A stretch of 64,000 nt of DNA. It comes from Clostridium merdae. Its GTDB lineage: Bacteria > Bacillota > Clostridia > Oscillospirales > Acutalibacteraceae. The stretch spans positions 558,001 to 622,000 of the forward strand of contig NZ_FXLN01000003.1 in assembly GCF_900176635.1 (NCBI RefSeq). Direction: 5' to 3'. The position numbers were made by a program, and so were the translations under genes. Positions within the stretch are counted from its first letter, which is position 1. Each line of letters begins with the position of its first letter. Of this stretch, positions 16,369-24,676 are shown piece by piece. The notes under the pieces are model-generated. The model was not told the DNA's origin, searched no databases, and saw nothing but the letters and a program-made list of their open reading frames with translations.

Positions 16369-17589
16369 ATGTATTGCGTCAGAAATGTTACCGAAGATTT
16401 ATATTGGGTAGGAGCCAATGACCACCGGCTCGCCCTGTTTGAAAATGCGTATCCCATCCCCAGAGGTGTTTCTTATAACTCTTACCTACTGTTGGATGAA
16501 AAAACTGTATTGTTCGATACCGTCGATTGGTGCTCCTGCCGCCAGCTGGTCGAAAATGCTCAGCATGTACTAAACGGCAGACCTCTCGATTACCTTGTCA
16601 TCAATCACTTAGAGCCAGATCACGCCGCCTCTATTGATGAGATTCTGCTTCGCTGGCCAGATATTACTATCATCAGTAACGAAAAAGCCTTCATGCTGAT
16701 GCGCCAGTTCGGCTTCCATGTGGATGAACACAAAATGGTAGAGGTGGCAGAGGGTGATACCTTTAGCTTCGGCAAGCACACCGTCACCTTTGTATTTGCT
16801 CCCATGGTTCACTGGCCGGAGGTTATGGTTACGTTCGATGTTACAAACGGTGTTCTGTTCTCTGCCGATGCGTTTGGTACCTTTGGCGCTCTGGACGGCA
16901 AACTGTTTGCAGACGAAGTGAATTTTGACCGAGACTGGCTTGACGATGCCCGCCGTTACCTTACCAACATTGTTGGTAAATATGGCCCGCACATCCAGCT
17001 TCTACTGAAAAAAGCAGGCGGCATACTAGACCAGATTAAAATCATCTGCCCGCTGCACGGTCCCGTTTGGCGTGAAGATTTAATGTACTTTATTCAAAAG
17101 TACGACACCTGGAGCCGTTATGCACCAGAAGAAAAAGGCGTTCTGGTGGTTTATGCCTCCATGTACGGCAACACCGAGTCTGCCGCGCAGGCACTGGCTG
17201 CCAAGCTTTGCGATAAAGGTATGACGAATATTGCATTATACGATGTTTCTTCTACCGATGTATCACAGCTTATTTCTGAATCCTTTAAATACAGCCATAT
17301 TGTGCTTGCCTCCGTTACTTATAATCTGGGTATTTACCCAGCCATGCACAACTTCCTTCTTGATATGAAGGCATTGAACGTGCAAAAGCGTACGGTCGCC
17401 ATTATTGAAAATGGCTCTTGGGCTTGCTGCTCCGGCGATTTAATGCACAAGTTCCTTACCGAAGAGATGAAGGATATGAACGTGCTCAATGAGCGAATCA
17501 GTATGGCCTCTTCTCTTGGAGCAGATAAGGTAGTAGAGCTGGATACGCTTGCAGATGCCATTTTAGATTCGATGAAGGAAGAAAACTAA
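16369..17589 (+). CDS. fprA: FprA-type flavodiiron protein (O2/NO reductase)
   Basis: This 406-residue cytoplasmic enzyme reduces O2 to water or NO to N2O, usually with electrons from rubredoxin. The beta-lactamase-like domain (1-250) holds the di-iron ligands: HLEPDH at about residues 80-85, His near 147 in VHWPEV, Asp near 166 in SADAFG and His near 230 in CPLHGP. The flavodoxin domain starts near residue 255 with VVYASMYGNTES for FMN. AGGGAGG precedes the ATG. It is 17 bp after the rubredoxin fusion gene, which fits a donor/acceptor pair. Confidence 0.93.
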   Translation: MYCVRNVTEDLYWVGANDHRLALFENAYPIPRGVSYNSYLLLDEKTVLFDTVDWCSCRQLVENAQHVLNGRPLDYLVINHLEPDHAASIDEILLRWPDITIISNEKAFMLMRQFGFHVDEHKMVEVAEGDTFSFGKHTVTFVFAPMVHWPEVMVTFDVTNGVLFSADAFGTFGALDGKLFADEVNFDRDWLDDARRYLTNIVGKYGPHIQLLLKKAGGILDQIKIICPLHGPVWREDLMYFIQKYDTWSRYAPEEKGVLVVYASMYGNTESAAQALAAKLCDKGMTNIALYDVSSTDVSQLISESFKYSHIVLASVTYNLGIYPAMHNFLLDMKALNVQKRTVAIIENGSWACCSGDLMHKFLTEEMKDMNVLNERISMASSLGADKVVELDTLADAILDSMKEEN

Positions 17590-17690
17590 CCTATTACCCT
17601 GCGGTATCAACTGCCACTCCCTTGTTTTAATTGCTGCGCAGCGAAGCACGATGCTGACGTAAGCAGCTTGACTCCGCAGATTAAAAATTG

Positions 17691-17787
17691 CCGATTCCCC
17701 TGCTAGTACCCCTATATTGGCAGGAGGGTCGGTGATTTTTTTCGCAAATAGAGCCGGCGCAGCATTTGCTGCGCCGGCTCTATTTGC
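17691..17787 (+). terminator. Double terminator after fprA
   Basis: The first hairpin pairs CCGA and CCCCTGC (17691-17703) with GCAGGAGGG and TCGG (17720-17732), followed by seven T. The second is a perfect 20-bp stem (17744-17763 with 17768-17787) with an ATTT loop. The GC-rich stretch 17630-17690 between the fprA stop and these stems shows nothing else that I can call. Confidence 0.8.
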
Positions 17788-17822
17788 ATTTTACTATTTT
17801 GTAAAGCTATAACACTAGCATG

Positions 17823-18593
17823 TTATAACCCAAGCTCTTCAGGCTGTACCATGCCAGTTTGAATCGCCCGGTCACGCAGGAAAAGATACAGCTCTGCAAA
17901 GGTTGCATACACATACACCATAATCATTACATTGCCCAAACGTACCACGATTTGACCAATCGTATTTATCACTGGTGAGACAAATAACCACATGTCAAAA
18001 AACGCGCCAACGAAAAGAAGAAGTATAAACCACCCAATAAATGAGAGCAAGAGCACAAAGATTGCGCCTTTTTCTCCGTCTGTCATCTTACGGCTAATCT
18101 CTCGCGCCCTCTTCCCTGAAAGGTTCGGGTTATCCGACAGCAAAAACGGTACCATATAGTATTCAAACGTCTTTATAATACCAGGAATGAGCAGCAAAAG
18201 CGACCACAAACCAATAAATAAATTGGTTATAAAACTTACCAAAATCACATTGCCGTATCCTCCACGGAATGCCATCAAAAAATCGGAGGGTTTACCTGCA
18301 TTAAAGTGATTTCGAACAAAAAAGCCGCGCAGTCCCACGAAAATTGGCGTCAAAATCAAGATGCTAATCAAAAGATAAGTTAAGTTATAACCCAACGCCT
18401 GCCCGAAAGATGGCATTGGTGTACGACGGATAAATGCATTTATGATATCAGTATTGATTTTATCATACCCCGAAACATACCCAACAATAGCCGGTAATAA
18501 CTCATAAGCTGCTACGAGCAAAAACGCTATCCAAAACTTTTTCCCGCGGATTGCGATTTTTGCGTTACTTTTTAATATCTCTCTGCTCCACAT
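17823..18593 (-). CDS. DUF975 family membrane protein
   Basis: This 256-residue protein has about five hydrophobic segments and the DUF975 start pattern: SREILKSNAKIAIRGKKFW near residues 3-21, then a long membrane helix. Members are integral membrane proteins of unknown function in Firmicutes. It follows the flotillin gene (66 bp) in the same direction and may belong to the same transcript. A role in membrane organisation is only a guess from that context. Confidence 0.75.
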   Translation of the reverse strand: MWSREILKSNAKIAIRGKKFWIAFLLVAAYELLPAIVGYVSGYDKINTDIINAFIRRTPMPSFGQALGYNLTYLLISILILTPIFVGLRGFFVRNHFNAGKPSDFLMAFRGGYGNVILVSFITNLFIGLWSLLLLIPGIIKTFEYYMVPFLLSDNPNLSGKRAREISRKMTDGEKGAIFVLLLSFIGWFILLLFVGAFFDMWLFVSPVINTIGQIVVRLGNVMIMVYVYATFAELYLFLRDRAIQTGMVQPEELGL

Positions 18594-18659
18594 GCTTTAT
18601 ATTAACCCCTTTCCTATTTCATGCAACCATACCGTTAGTACCGCAAATTCACTCTACAA

Positions 18660-20087
18660 TCAAGAAGGGGCTTGCGTATTCTCTTCCTCTTTTTCTTCTG
18701 GATTAGTCGGAATAGCTTCACCCGCAGATGCATCTGTTCCAAGAAACTCCGGTAAATTCATGCCTGCCTGCTGGAATAGCTCATTCATCGGGGGAATGGA
18801 TTTGAGCATACCAGAGAGAAAGTTCGCTGTGGTTGGCGTACCATTTTCTCCACCGCCCATGCTGTCCCACACAGTGACCTTGTCAATTTTAATATTCTTA
18901 ATGGCATCCACCTGAAGCTGAACCAACTGCTCCAGTTTATCTGCAATAATAAATTTGACTGCCGCATCCGGGTCACCGCCTGCCGCATTCACAAGCTGCC
19001 TCATACCGGTCGCCTGTCTGGTTAAAATCTCTTCCACGCCTCGTGCCTGTGCTTCCATTTTTGCATAGATTGCATCCGCTTCACCTCTGGCTCTGCGGCG
19101 GGTTACCTCTGCTTCTGCCTCAGCAGAAATTTCTTTCTGCTGCTTATCGATTTCAGCGTTAACCACAATATCTGCTCTTTGGGAAGCCCTGACAAGCTCG
19201 GCACGTTGCTGCTCGGCACGCTCCTGTGCACCATAAGCCTCCTGCAATGCCATAGCCGCCTGCACCTTTTCAGCTGCGGTTGCCTGCCGCAGTGCCTCGG
19301 CTTCCTTTTCACGTCGATTTGCCTCTGATTGTGCCACTTCTATTTTTGCATCATTTTCGCCCTGAATAGCAGTAGCATCTGCCGCTGCCACCTTAATACG
19401 CTGATCCATAAGCGCATTTGCATGGCCAATTTCACCATCGCGGTTCTTCTCCGCCACGCTCTTTTTCGCATCGTTAATTGCTTTGGCAGCGGCTTCCTTA
19501 CCCAGAGCGTCAATATAGCCGGATTCATCGTTAATATCCGTCACGTTTACGTTAATCAGGCGAAGACCGATTTTCTTCAGCTCAATTTCCACGTTGTTTG
19601 AAACTGCAAGCAAAAACTTATCACGGTCGGTATTAATCTCTTCTATGTCCATAGTTGCGATGACCAAACGCAGCTGACCAAAAATGATGTCCTTTGCCAG
19701 CTCTTGAATTTCAGCCATCTTCAACCCCAGTAGCCGCTCTGCCGCATTTTGCATGATTCCCGGCTCTGTTGAAATACCTACTGTGAATCTAGATGGTACA
19801 TCGACTCGTATGTTTTGTTTTGATAAGGCGCTTTTCAAATCAACATTGATGGAAATCGGCGTTAAATCCATATATTGATACGCCTGAATAATCGGGATGA
19901 TGAAAGAGGCACCACCATGAATACATTTTGCAGACTTTGTCTGCCCCGATTTGTCATTGCCAACTCTTCCGTAAATGACCAAAACCTTGTCGGACGGGCA
20001 CTTGCGGTAGCGCGAAAGTACACCAAGCAAAGCGGCAAACAGCACAACCACAATAATTGTAATTGCTACAATAAGTTCCATTCCCAT
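18660..20087 (-). CDS. floT: Flotillin-like SPFH protein (FloT/YqiK type)
   Basis: The start at 20087 has GGGAGG 7 bases upstream; five codons earlier is another ATG with a weaker site. The 475-residue protein has one N-terminal membrane helix, then an SPFH domain (about 30-190, with VPSRFTVGIST and ERLLG). A long Ala/Glu-rich coiled coil (about 210-380) with repeated EAEA-type motifs precedes the C-terminal tail. Flotillins organise membrane microdomains. The NfeD-type partner lies upstream in the same direction, as in yuaF-floT of Bacillus subtilis. Confidence 0.9.
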   Translation of the reverse strand: MGMELIVAITIIVVVLFAALLGVLSRYRKCPSDKVLVIYGRVGNDKSGQTKSAKCIHGGASFIIPIIQAYQYMDLTPISINVDLKSALSKQNIRVDVPSRFTVGISTEPGIMQNAAERLLGLKMAEIQELAKDIIFGQLRLVIATMDIEEINTDRDKFLLAVSNNVEIELKKIGLRLINVNVTDINDESGYIDALGKEAAAKAINDAKKSVAEKNRDGEIGHANALMDQRIKVAAADATAIQGENDAKIEVAQSEANRREKEAEALRQATAAEKVQAAMALQEAYGAQERAEQQRAELVRASQRADIVVNAEIDKQQKEISAEAEAEVTRRRARGEADAIYAKMEAQARGVEEILTRQATGMRQLVNAAGGDPDAAVKFIIADKLEQLVQLQVDAIKNIKIDKVTVWDSMGGGENGTPTTANFLSGMLKSIPPMNELFQQAGMNLPEFLGTDASAGEAIPTNPEEKEEENTQAPS

Positions 20088-20213
20088 AAAAAAGCCTCCC
20101 ATTAATCATTTTATTTCTACTTAAACTGGTTTTTCGCCAAAAAAGAATCCGCTAAAATATTATTAGTTTTCTTAGCGACTGTAAGGTGAAGTAGCATTAA
20201 ATCTCACACCGTC

Positions 20214-20930
20214 TTAAATATCCTCTGTGCTTCCTTCATTAACGAAAGAATCTAAGGGTTGTTCCTCCGGTTCCACTACAAGAACATTATCGGCGCGAAC
20301 ATCAATCACACGTACAAACGCGCCACTGGGTATATTCATTAACCCATCTGTAATGGCAGAAGCTTCAATAAAGCGCTCCTGTATGGTTAGGTTTACTTTT
20401 CCCTGCCCCGCACCCCGTGCCGGTATCATCAAATAAACCGTTGCCGTCTCCCCGAGAGCGTTGCGCATTTGCAGTGTACCATTAGAGGCAAGGCGTGACG
20501 TTAGCTGAATAATCTTCGCAACACCGAACATGGCAGCCGAGCCCAAAACAGCTCCAATCAATACCGCAATTGTACCCGCAGTTCCAGATTGATACGCAAG
20601 AATAGCCGTCCAACTGAAAACCGTGAGGAATGCCACGATTCCTTCTAAGGTAAACAGGTGAAGGGCTCCCAAATCACCGGGACTTCCGCCATCCCCTGTG
20701 CCAATATCGCTGGAATCGAAGTTTCCATCTCCGCCCAAATCCAAATCAAAATCGGTCGAATCTCCAAAGCTATCAAATCCAGAAAGGTCATCAGGGTTCA
20801 CCCCCGGACCACTTTGCCCAAAGCCAACAATTGTCATAATAATCTGGATGAATAAAATTAAGCTCGAAGGTACGGCAATACAGTATAATACCTGCGATAA
20901 TAAATCCAGAGTTCCCCACCACTCCTGCAT
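20214..20930 (-). CDS. NfeD-like membrane protein, flotillin partner (YuaF-like)
   Basis: I use the ATG at 20930, behind GAGG, giving 238 residues. Two membrane helices flank a Gly/Asp/Ser-rich loop, a third hydrophobic segment lies near 120-150, and the C-terminal 70 residues form an OB-fold-like NfeD domain (GETATVYLMIP, then GAFVRVIDVRADNVLVVEP). YuaF of Bacillus subtilis has this layout and is encoded with FloT. Its promoter carries the palindrome described at 20946. Confidence 0.82.
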   Translation of the reverse strand: MQEWWGTLDLLSQVLYCIAVPSSLILFIQIIMTIVGFGQSGPGVNPDDLSGFDSFGDSTDFDLDLGGDGNFDSSDIGTGDGGSPGDLGALHLFTLEGIVAFLTVFSWTAILAYQSGTAGTIAVLIGAVLGSAAMFGVAKIIQLTSRLASNGTLQMRNALGETATVYLMIPARGAGQGKVNLTIQERFIEASAITDGLMNIPSGAFVRVIDVRADNVLVVEPEEQPLDSFVNEGSTEDI

Positions 20931-20945
20931 ATTCCTCACCTCAAT

Positions 20946-20993
20946 GTAAATGTAATTTACTTTTAGTATATCACCCCATATGGTCTATGTCAA
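20946..20993 (-). promoter_or_regulatory. Promoter and operator of the NfeD/flotillin operon
   Basis: On the minus strand TTGACA (plus 20988-20993) and TATACT (plus 20965-20970) have 17-bp spacing. GTAAATGTAATTTAC (20946-20960), a palindrome, begins 4 bases past the -10 and covers the likely start site. The same motif sits at the same place in the divergent XRE promoter. Confidence 0.8.
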
Positions 20994-21046
20994 TTGATTT
21001 TCCTGTTATTTGTTAAAGATTGCTATTCTCTTTCAAATAGTTTTAG

Positions 21047-21094
21047 TTGAAAAATAAAACAGAAGTTGCTATACTAGTGTAAATTAAATTTACA
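21047..21094 (+). promoter_or_regulatory. Promoter and operator of the XRE regulator gene
   Basis: TTGAAA (21047-21052) and TATACT (21070-21075) have 17-bp spacing. TGTAAATTAAATTTACA (21078-21094) is a perfect 17-bp palindrome starting 2 bases after the -10. It shares TGTAAAT and ATTTAC arms with the flotillin operon site, which points to one repressor binding both. Confidence 0.8.
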
Positions 21095-21118
21095 TAGCAA
21101 TGCGGAGGTGAATTGGGA

Positions 21119-21607
21119 ATGGATGCACAGAAACTTGGCCGAAAGATACGGGAAGCCCGCCTAGCCAAGCGTTTAACACAAAGTGAGGTGGTCGGCGACT
21201 TTATTACACGCAATATGCTAAGTCAAATTGAAAGCGGAACCGCTACCCCCTCTATGAAAACGCTGGAGTATTTATCTAAGGTTCTGTCTATTCCCATGGT
21301 TCAGCTTGTTGCGGGAGATGATCCAATTGAAACATTGGTTCAGGCTAAAAATGCGTTGGCGCAAGGCCAGGCTGATTCCGCCATTCTCCTTGCGAGCAAC
21401 TTAACGCACGACCTGCACGACGAAAGCGATGCGATTGCCGCCCGTGCACACCTAGTGCTGGCACGGCAGTATGCGCAGCAGCAAGAATATGCAAATGCCA
21501 CCACTCATGCACGTCTCGCGGCGGAGCATGCACAGCGCGGTGTTTACGCATCCGTAGATATTCGCGCCAACGCACTTTTGTTGCTGGATGAAATCGAAAA
21601 CTCTTGA
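21119..21607 (+). CDS. XRE-type regulator with TPR-like C-terminus
   Basis: I favour the ATG at 21119, about 10 bases after GGAGG; TTG at 21113 is an alternative. The 162-residue protein has a Cro/C1 helix-turn-helix (residues about 6-60, LTQSEVVGDFITRNMLSQIESG). An alanine-rich helical C-terminus follows, resembling TPR repeats that may sense a ligand or partner. It is divergent from the NfeD/flotillin operon, and both promoters share a palindrome, so it likely represses itself and that operon. A short TTGAGGGAA/TTCCCTCAA hairpin follows the stop. Confidence 0.8.
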   Translation: MDAQKLGRKIREARLAKRLTQSEVVGDFITRNMLSQIESGTATPSMKTLEYLSKVLSIPMVQLVAGDDPIETLVQAKNALAQGQADSAILLASNLTHDLHDESDAIAARAHLVLARQYAQQQEYANATTHARLAAEHAQRGVYASVDIRANALLLLDEIENS

Positions 21608-21781
21608 GGGAATGTGGCAACCGTGCTGCGTTCCCTCAAATTAATTGCTTCGGTTCCCATTTGACTTTTCGTGTGTTATAATTGCTTTAAACTAAGAATT
21701 ATTCCATTCCATCCGCAGTTTCACGGCAAACACACTCTATAACTTGCCGCAGAGCGTTTTGTATTGAAAAGGAGATTTCGC

Positions 21782-22789
21782 ATGAAGCATCCAGTAACCG
21801 GCATACCATCCGATTTTAGCCGGTACCCCGCCGAGCAAGAAAAAAAGGCTCTTCGCTGGGAGGCGAATCGTCTTTGTGTTGTTTTAATCGTAATTCAAGT
21901 ACTTGTTATGGTACTGTCTCTTTCCTCGCGCCTGTATTTGAAGGAATTGGGGCTTGTGGGTTTCCCTCTGGATGCTTTTCAGGGAATACCGCCCATTCTA
22001 TACTTTTTTTCTTACTCCTCGGTGTATTTAATTGGGCTAACCCTACCCGTATTTTTTTATATGGGTATCCGCCATATTTCTCCCTCCAACGCGCTTCGGT
22101 TCGAACCCGTTCAGCCTCTATTCGCTCTGGGAATCGTAGTATTTGGGGTAGGAATTTGCACAACGGCAAATATTCCGTCTAGCATGCTGGTCTCCTTCTT
22201 TCAATCCATGGGGTACAGCGGAAAGGTACCTGAGCTGCCATTAAATGAAGACCCCTTGGTACAGGTGCTCTTTTTTGTGACACTCGCACTCATTCCCGCT
22301 TTAACCGAAGAGCTTATCTTTCGTGGCGTAATTTTAAGCGGTCTGCGACAATTTGGAGATACCATTGCCATTTTCAGCTCTGCCTTTTTATTTGCACTCT
22401 ATCACGGAAATTTCGCGCAGATGCTGTTTGCGTTCCCGTGCGGTTTGGTTCTAGCATTTGCCGTAATCAAAACTGGGAGCCTGTGGGTATCTATCCTCAT
22501 CCATTTTATTAATAATGGTACTTCCGTTCTCTTCCAGCTATCTCAATTTTACACGGATCAAGCCACTGCCAATTCTGCGTACGTCATTTACTTTTTCGGC
22601 TCAGCCATCGCTGGCGTCGTAGCATTGGTTTTGCTTTCCCGCCATAACAAAAACTTATTCGAGCTCAATGAAAATAATTCTCTGTTATCACCCTCGCAAA
22701 AATTCATTACTACTCTTTGGAATCCTGCATCCGTTGCTTTGATTCTGATTTCGCTTTCCACCGCAGTTTATACGCTGGAGAATTTTTAA
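21782..22789 (+). CDS. CPBP family intramembrane metalloprotease
   Basis: The start at 21782 follows AAAAGGAG. The 335-residue membrane protein has about eight hydrophobic segments and the CPBP (Abi/CAAX-protease) motifs: EELIFRG near residue 180, FALYHGN with the second His, and ILIHFINN near 245. These supply the Glu and His residues of the metal site. Family members act as Rce1-like prenyl proteases or in bacteriocin self-immunity; the substrate here is unknown. It ends one base before the tadA start, so the two genes are probably coupled. Confidence 0.85.
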   Translation: MKHPVTGIPSDFSRYPAEQEKKALRWEANRLCVVLIVIQVLVMVLSLSSRLYLKELGLVGFPLDAFQGIPPILYFFSYSSVYLIGLTLPVFFYMGIRHISPSNALRFEPVQPLFALGIVVFGVGICTTANIPSSMLVSFFQSMGYSGKVPELPLNEDPLVQVLFFVTLALIPALTEELIFRGVILSGLRQFGDTIAIFSSAFLFALYHGNFAQMLFAFPCGLVLAFAVIKTGSLWVSILIHFINNGTSVLFQLSQFYTDQATANSAYVIYFFGSAIAGVVALVLLSRHNKNLFELNENNSLLSPSQKFITTLWNPASVALILISLSTAVYTLENF

Positions 22790-22790
22790 T

Positions 22791-23282
22791 ATGAGAAATG
22801 CGGAACAAGATGAGAAAATGATGCACCTCGCGCTGGAGCTGGCACAAATTGCTGCTCAGGAGGGTGAAGTTCCCGTTGGTGCCGTCGTGGCAAAAGGCAA
22901 TGAAATTATTGCAGTAGGTAGAAACCGCCGGGAACAACAAAAGAACGCTCTCTGCCACGCAGAGATTGAGGCGATTAACGCGGCCTGCCAGGCATTGGGC
23001 GGTTGGCGGCTTTGGGAATGCGACCTTTATGTTACGTTAGAGCCCTGCCCCATGTGTACCGGGGCAATCATCAACTCTCGCATTGCCCGGGTCGTGTATG
23101 GCGCAAGCGATGCAAAGGCGGGCTCGTGCGGCTCTGTGGTGAATTTGTTTGAGCTGCCGTATAACCACCAACCAGAGCTCGTCTCTGGTGTTTTACAGGA
23201 GGAATGCGGCGCTGTGCTTACCCAGTTTTTTCAAAGCCTGCGCGACAAACGCTCCAAAAAGAAAAAGGAAGTCGTGGAGTAA
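22791..23282 (+). CDS. tadA: tRNA-specific adenosine deaminase TadA
   Basis: TadA converts A34 to inosine in tRNA-Arg(ACG). The 163-residue protein has the zinc deaminase motif CHAEIEAIN (His and catalytic Glu near residues 53-55) and PCPMC near residue 83. The VPVGAVVA N-terminal strand also fits. It starts one base after the CPBP stop. In many Firmicutes tadA is followed by SRP RNA and dnaX; neither is seen here. Confidence 0.95.
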   Translation: MRNAEQDEKMMHLALELAQIAAQEGEVPVGAVVAKGNEIIAVGRNRREQQKNALCHAEIEAINAACQALGGWRLWECDLYVTLEPCPMCTGAIINSRIARVVYGASDAKAGSCGSVVNLFELPYNHQPELVSGVLQEECGAVLTQFFQSLRDKRSKKKKEVVE

Positions 23283-23496
23283 CCCATTTTATTTTACAAT
23301 ACACCAATTCTCGTATAAGGGATTATAATAGCAACAGGGTTTTCACCGGTTATTATTATAAAACATAACCGCAGCCTGCTAAGCAGGCTGTCCTTTTTTA
23401 TTCACACGATTTAACTCGAAGAAACCCTGTGCTACGCTTTCATTTCCCTATGGGAAATATAAAATTTATAATAAATGAGAGGATGGGTTCGCCAAC
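23283..23496 (+). other. Gap after tadA with hairpins and a terminator
   Basis: A TATAATA...TATTATTATA inverted repeat lies near 23325-23360, and a terminator (CAGCCTGC 23372-23379 with GCAGGCTG 23383-23390, then CCTTTTTTAT) follows. A short palindrome ATTTCCC/GGGAAAT lies near 23448-23464, before the 23497 gene. The SRP RNA core (GGAAGCAGC type) is absent. The first part could be a short leader or small RNA, but there is no proof. Confidence 0.6.
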
Positions 23497-24495
23497 ATGT
23501 GTACATCCATTACACTCCTCAACGCACAAGGGGAAAACTTTTTAGGCCGTACATTAGATTTTTCATATGATATTGAGCCAGAACTCTTTATACTGCCACG
23601 CAATTATGTATGGTATGGTGCCTATGGCAGCCAAAAAATGCACAATCTCTACGCAATCATGGGGGTTGGGCAGGAGGAAGGCCCCCTTTTGGCGTTTTTT
23701 GATGGTGTAAATGAAAAGGGGCTTGCCGGAGGAGCGTTGTATTTTGCTGGTTATGCAGCGTATGAATCCAAACCTACCCCGGGGAAAATGCCGGTAGCCG
23801 CAATGGATTTTCTTCATTTCCTTCTTGCTAACTGTGCCACCGTGGAGGAAGCAGAAAAACTGGTTCCGCAGGTTTCTATTTTAGGATTCACCGACCCGGT
23901 TACCGAATCAGAAGCCCCTCTGCACTGGATTATGACAGACCGCAGCGGGAAAAGCATTGTCATTGAACGCACGGTTCAGGGCACTAATGTGTACCAAAAT
24001 CCCATTGGAGTATTGGCAAACAGCCCGGACTTTCCTTGGCATTTAACCAACCTAAAAACCTACTCACAGGTATCACCCAGACAAACATCAAAAAGCCAGT
24101 GGGGCGACCTTACGTTAAAGCCCTTTGGGCAGGGAGCGGGAACCTCCCTACTCCCTGGCGGCTATACTGCCCCGGAGCGCTTTGCACGAACCACATATCT
24201 AAAAACACACCTGCCTGTGCCTCAAGCCAAGGATGAAACCGTAATGGCTGGTTTTCATGTGTTAGAAAGCGTCTCCATCCCCAAGGGAGCTGTCATCAGC
24301 AACCGGGAAACCTTTGATTACACAAGATACACCATGTTCCTAAACACCAAAACCTGCGAATACTATTTTAAAACCTATGAGAATTCACAGATTCAAACTG
24401 CAAATATGTGGGAGAATTATCGCGAGGGGCAATCACCCATTCGCCTTGGCTCCTTAAGCCGTCCTATCCAGTTTGAAAAAATTACTGCCATTTAA
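23497..24495 (+). CDS. Choloylglycine hydrolase family enzyme (bile salt hydrolase/penicillin acylase type)
   Basis: This 332-residue Ntn hydrolase starts MCTSITL, so Cys2 becomes the N-terminal nucleophile after Met removal. GRTLDFSYDIEP (Arg17, Asp20 region), NEKGLAGGALYFAGY (Asn near 76) and the NSPDFPWHLTNL segment (Asn near 169) match the bile salt hydrolase/penicillin V acylase active site. ARTTYL near 226 supplies the conserved Arg. Bile salt, penicillin V and acyl-homoserine lactone cleaving members share these features, so the substrate is not settled. The start is preceded by GAGAGGATGG. Confidence 0.85.
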   Translation: MCTSITLLNAQGENFLGRTLDFSYDIEPELFILPRNYVWYGAYGSQKMHNLYAIMGVGQEEGPLLAFFDGVNEKGLAGGALYFAGYAAYESKPTPGKMPVAAMDFLHFLLANCATVEEAEKLVPQVSILGFTDPVTESEAPLHWIMTDRSGKSIVIERTVQGTNVYQNPIGVLANSPDFPWHLTNLKTYSQVSPRQTSKSQWGDLTLKPFGQGAGTSLLPGGYTAPERFARTTYLKTHLPVPQAKDETVMAGFHVLESVSIPKGAVISNRETFDYTRYTMFLNTKTCEYYFKTYENSQIQTANMWENYREGQSPIRLGSLSRPIQFEKITAI

Positions 24496-24546
24496 CTTCC
24501 TGTTTATCCGTAATAATCGCCCAATTGAAATACTTGGAGTAAAAAT

Positions 24547-24592
24547 AAAAGTGTTTTCAACAATCAGTTAACAAATTGTTGAAAACACTTTT
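24547..24592 (+). terminator. Terminator after the choloylglycine hydrolase gene
   Basis: AAAAGTGTTTTCAACAAT (24547-24564) and its exact complement (24575-24592) form an 18-bp stem flanked by A and T runs, so it can work in both directions. Confidence 0.85.
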
Positions 24593-24632
24593 CATTTATC
24601 AGCTAATTAAAATAAACCTCTAAATTGTTAAA

Positions 24633-24664
24633 AAATGACTGTCCGTTACAACGGACAGTCATTT
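24633..24664 (-). terminator. Terminator of ilvD
   Basis: AAATGACTGTCCGT (24633-24646) pairs with ACGGACAGTCATTT (24651-24664). On the minus strand it is followed by TTTTTAAC, directly after the ilvD stop. Confidence 0.85.
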
Positions 24665-24676
24665 GCTTATATCTCT

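Noticed and set aside
23283..23496. SRP RNA downstream of tadA
   Set aside because: The conserved GGAAGCAGC-type core is not present.
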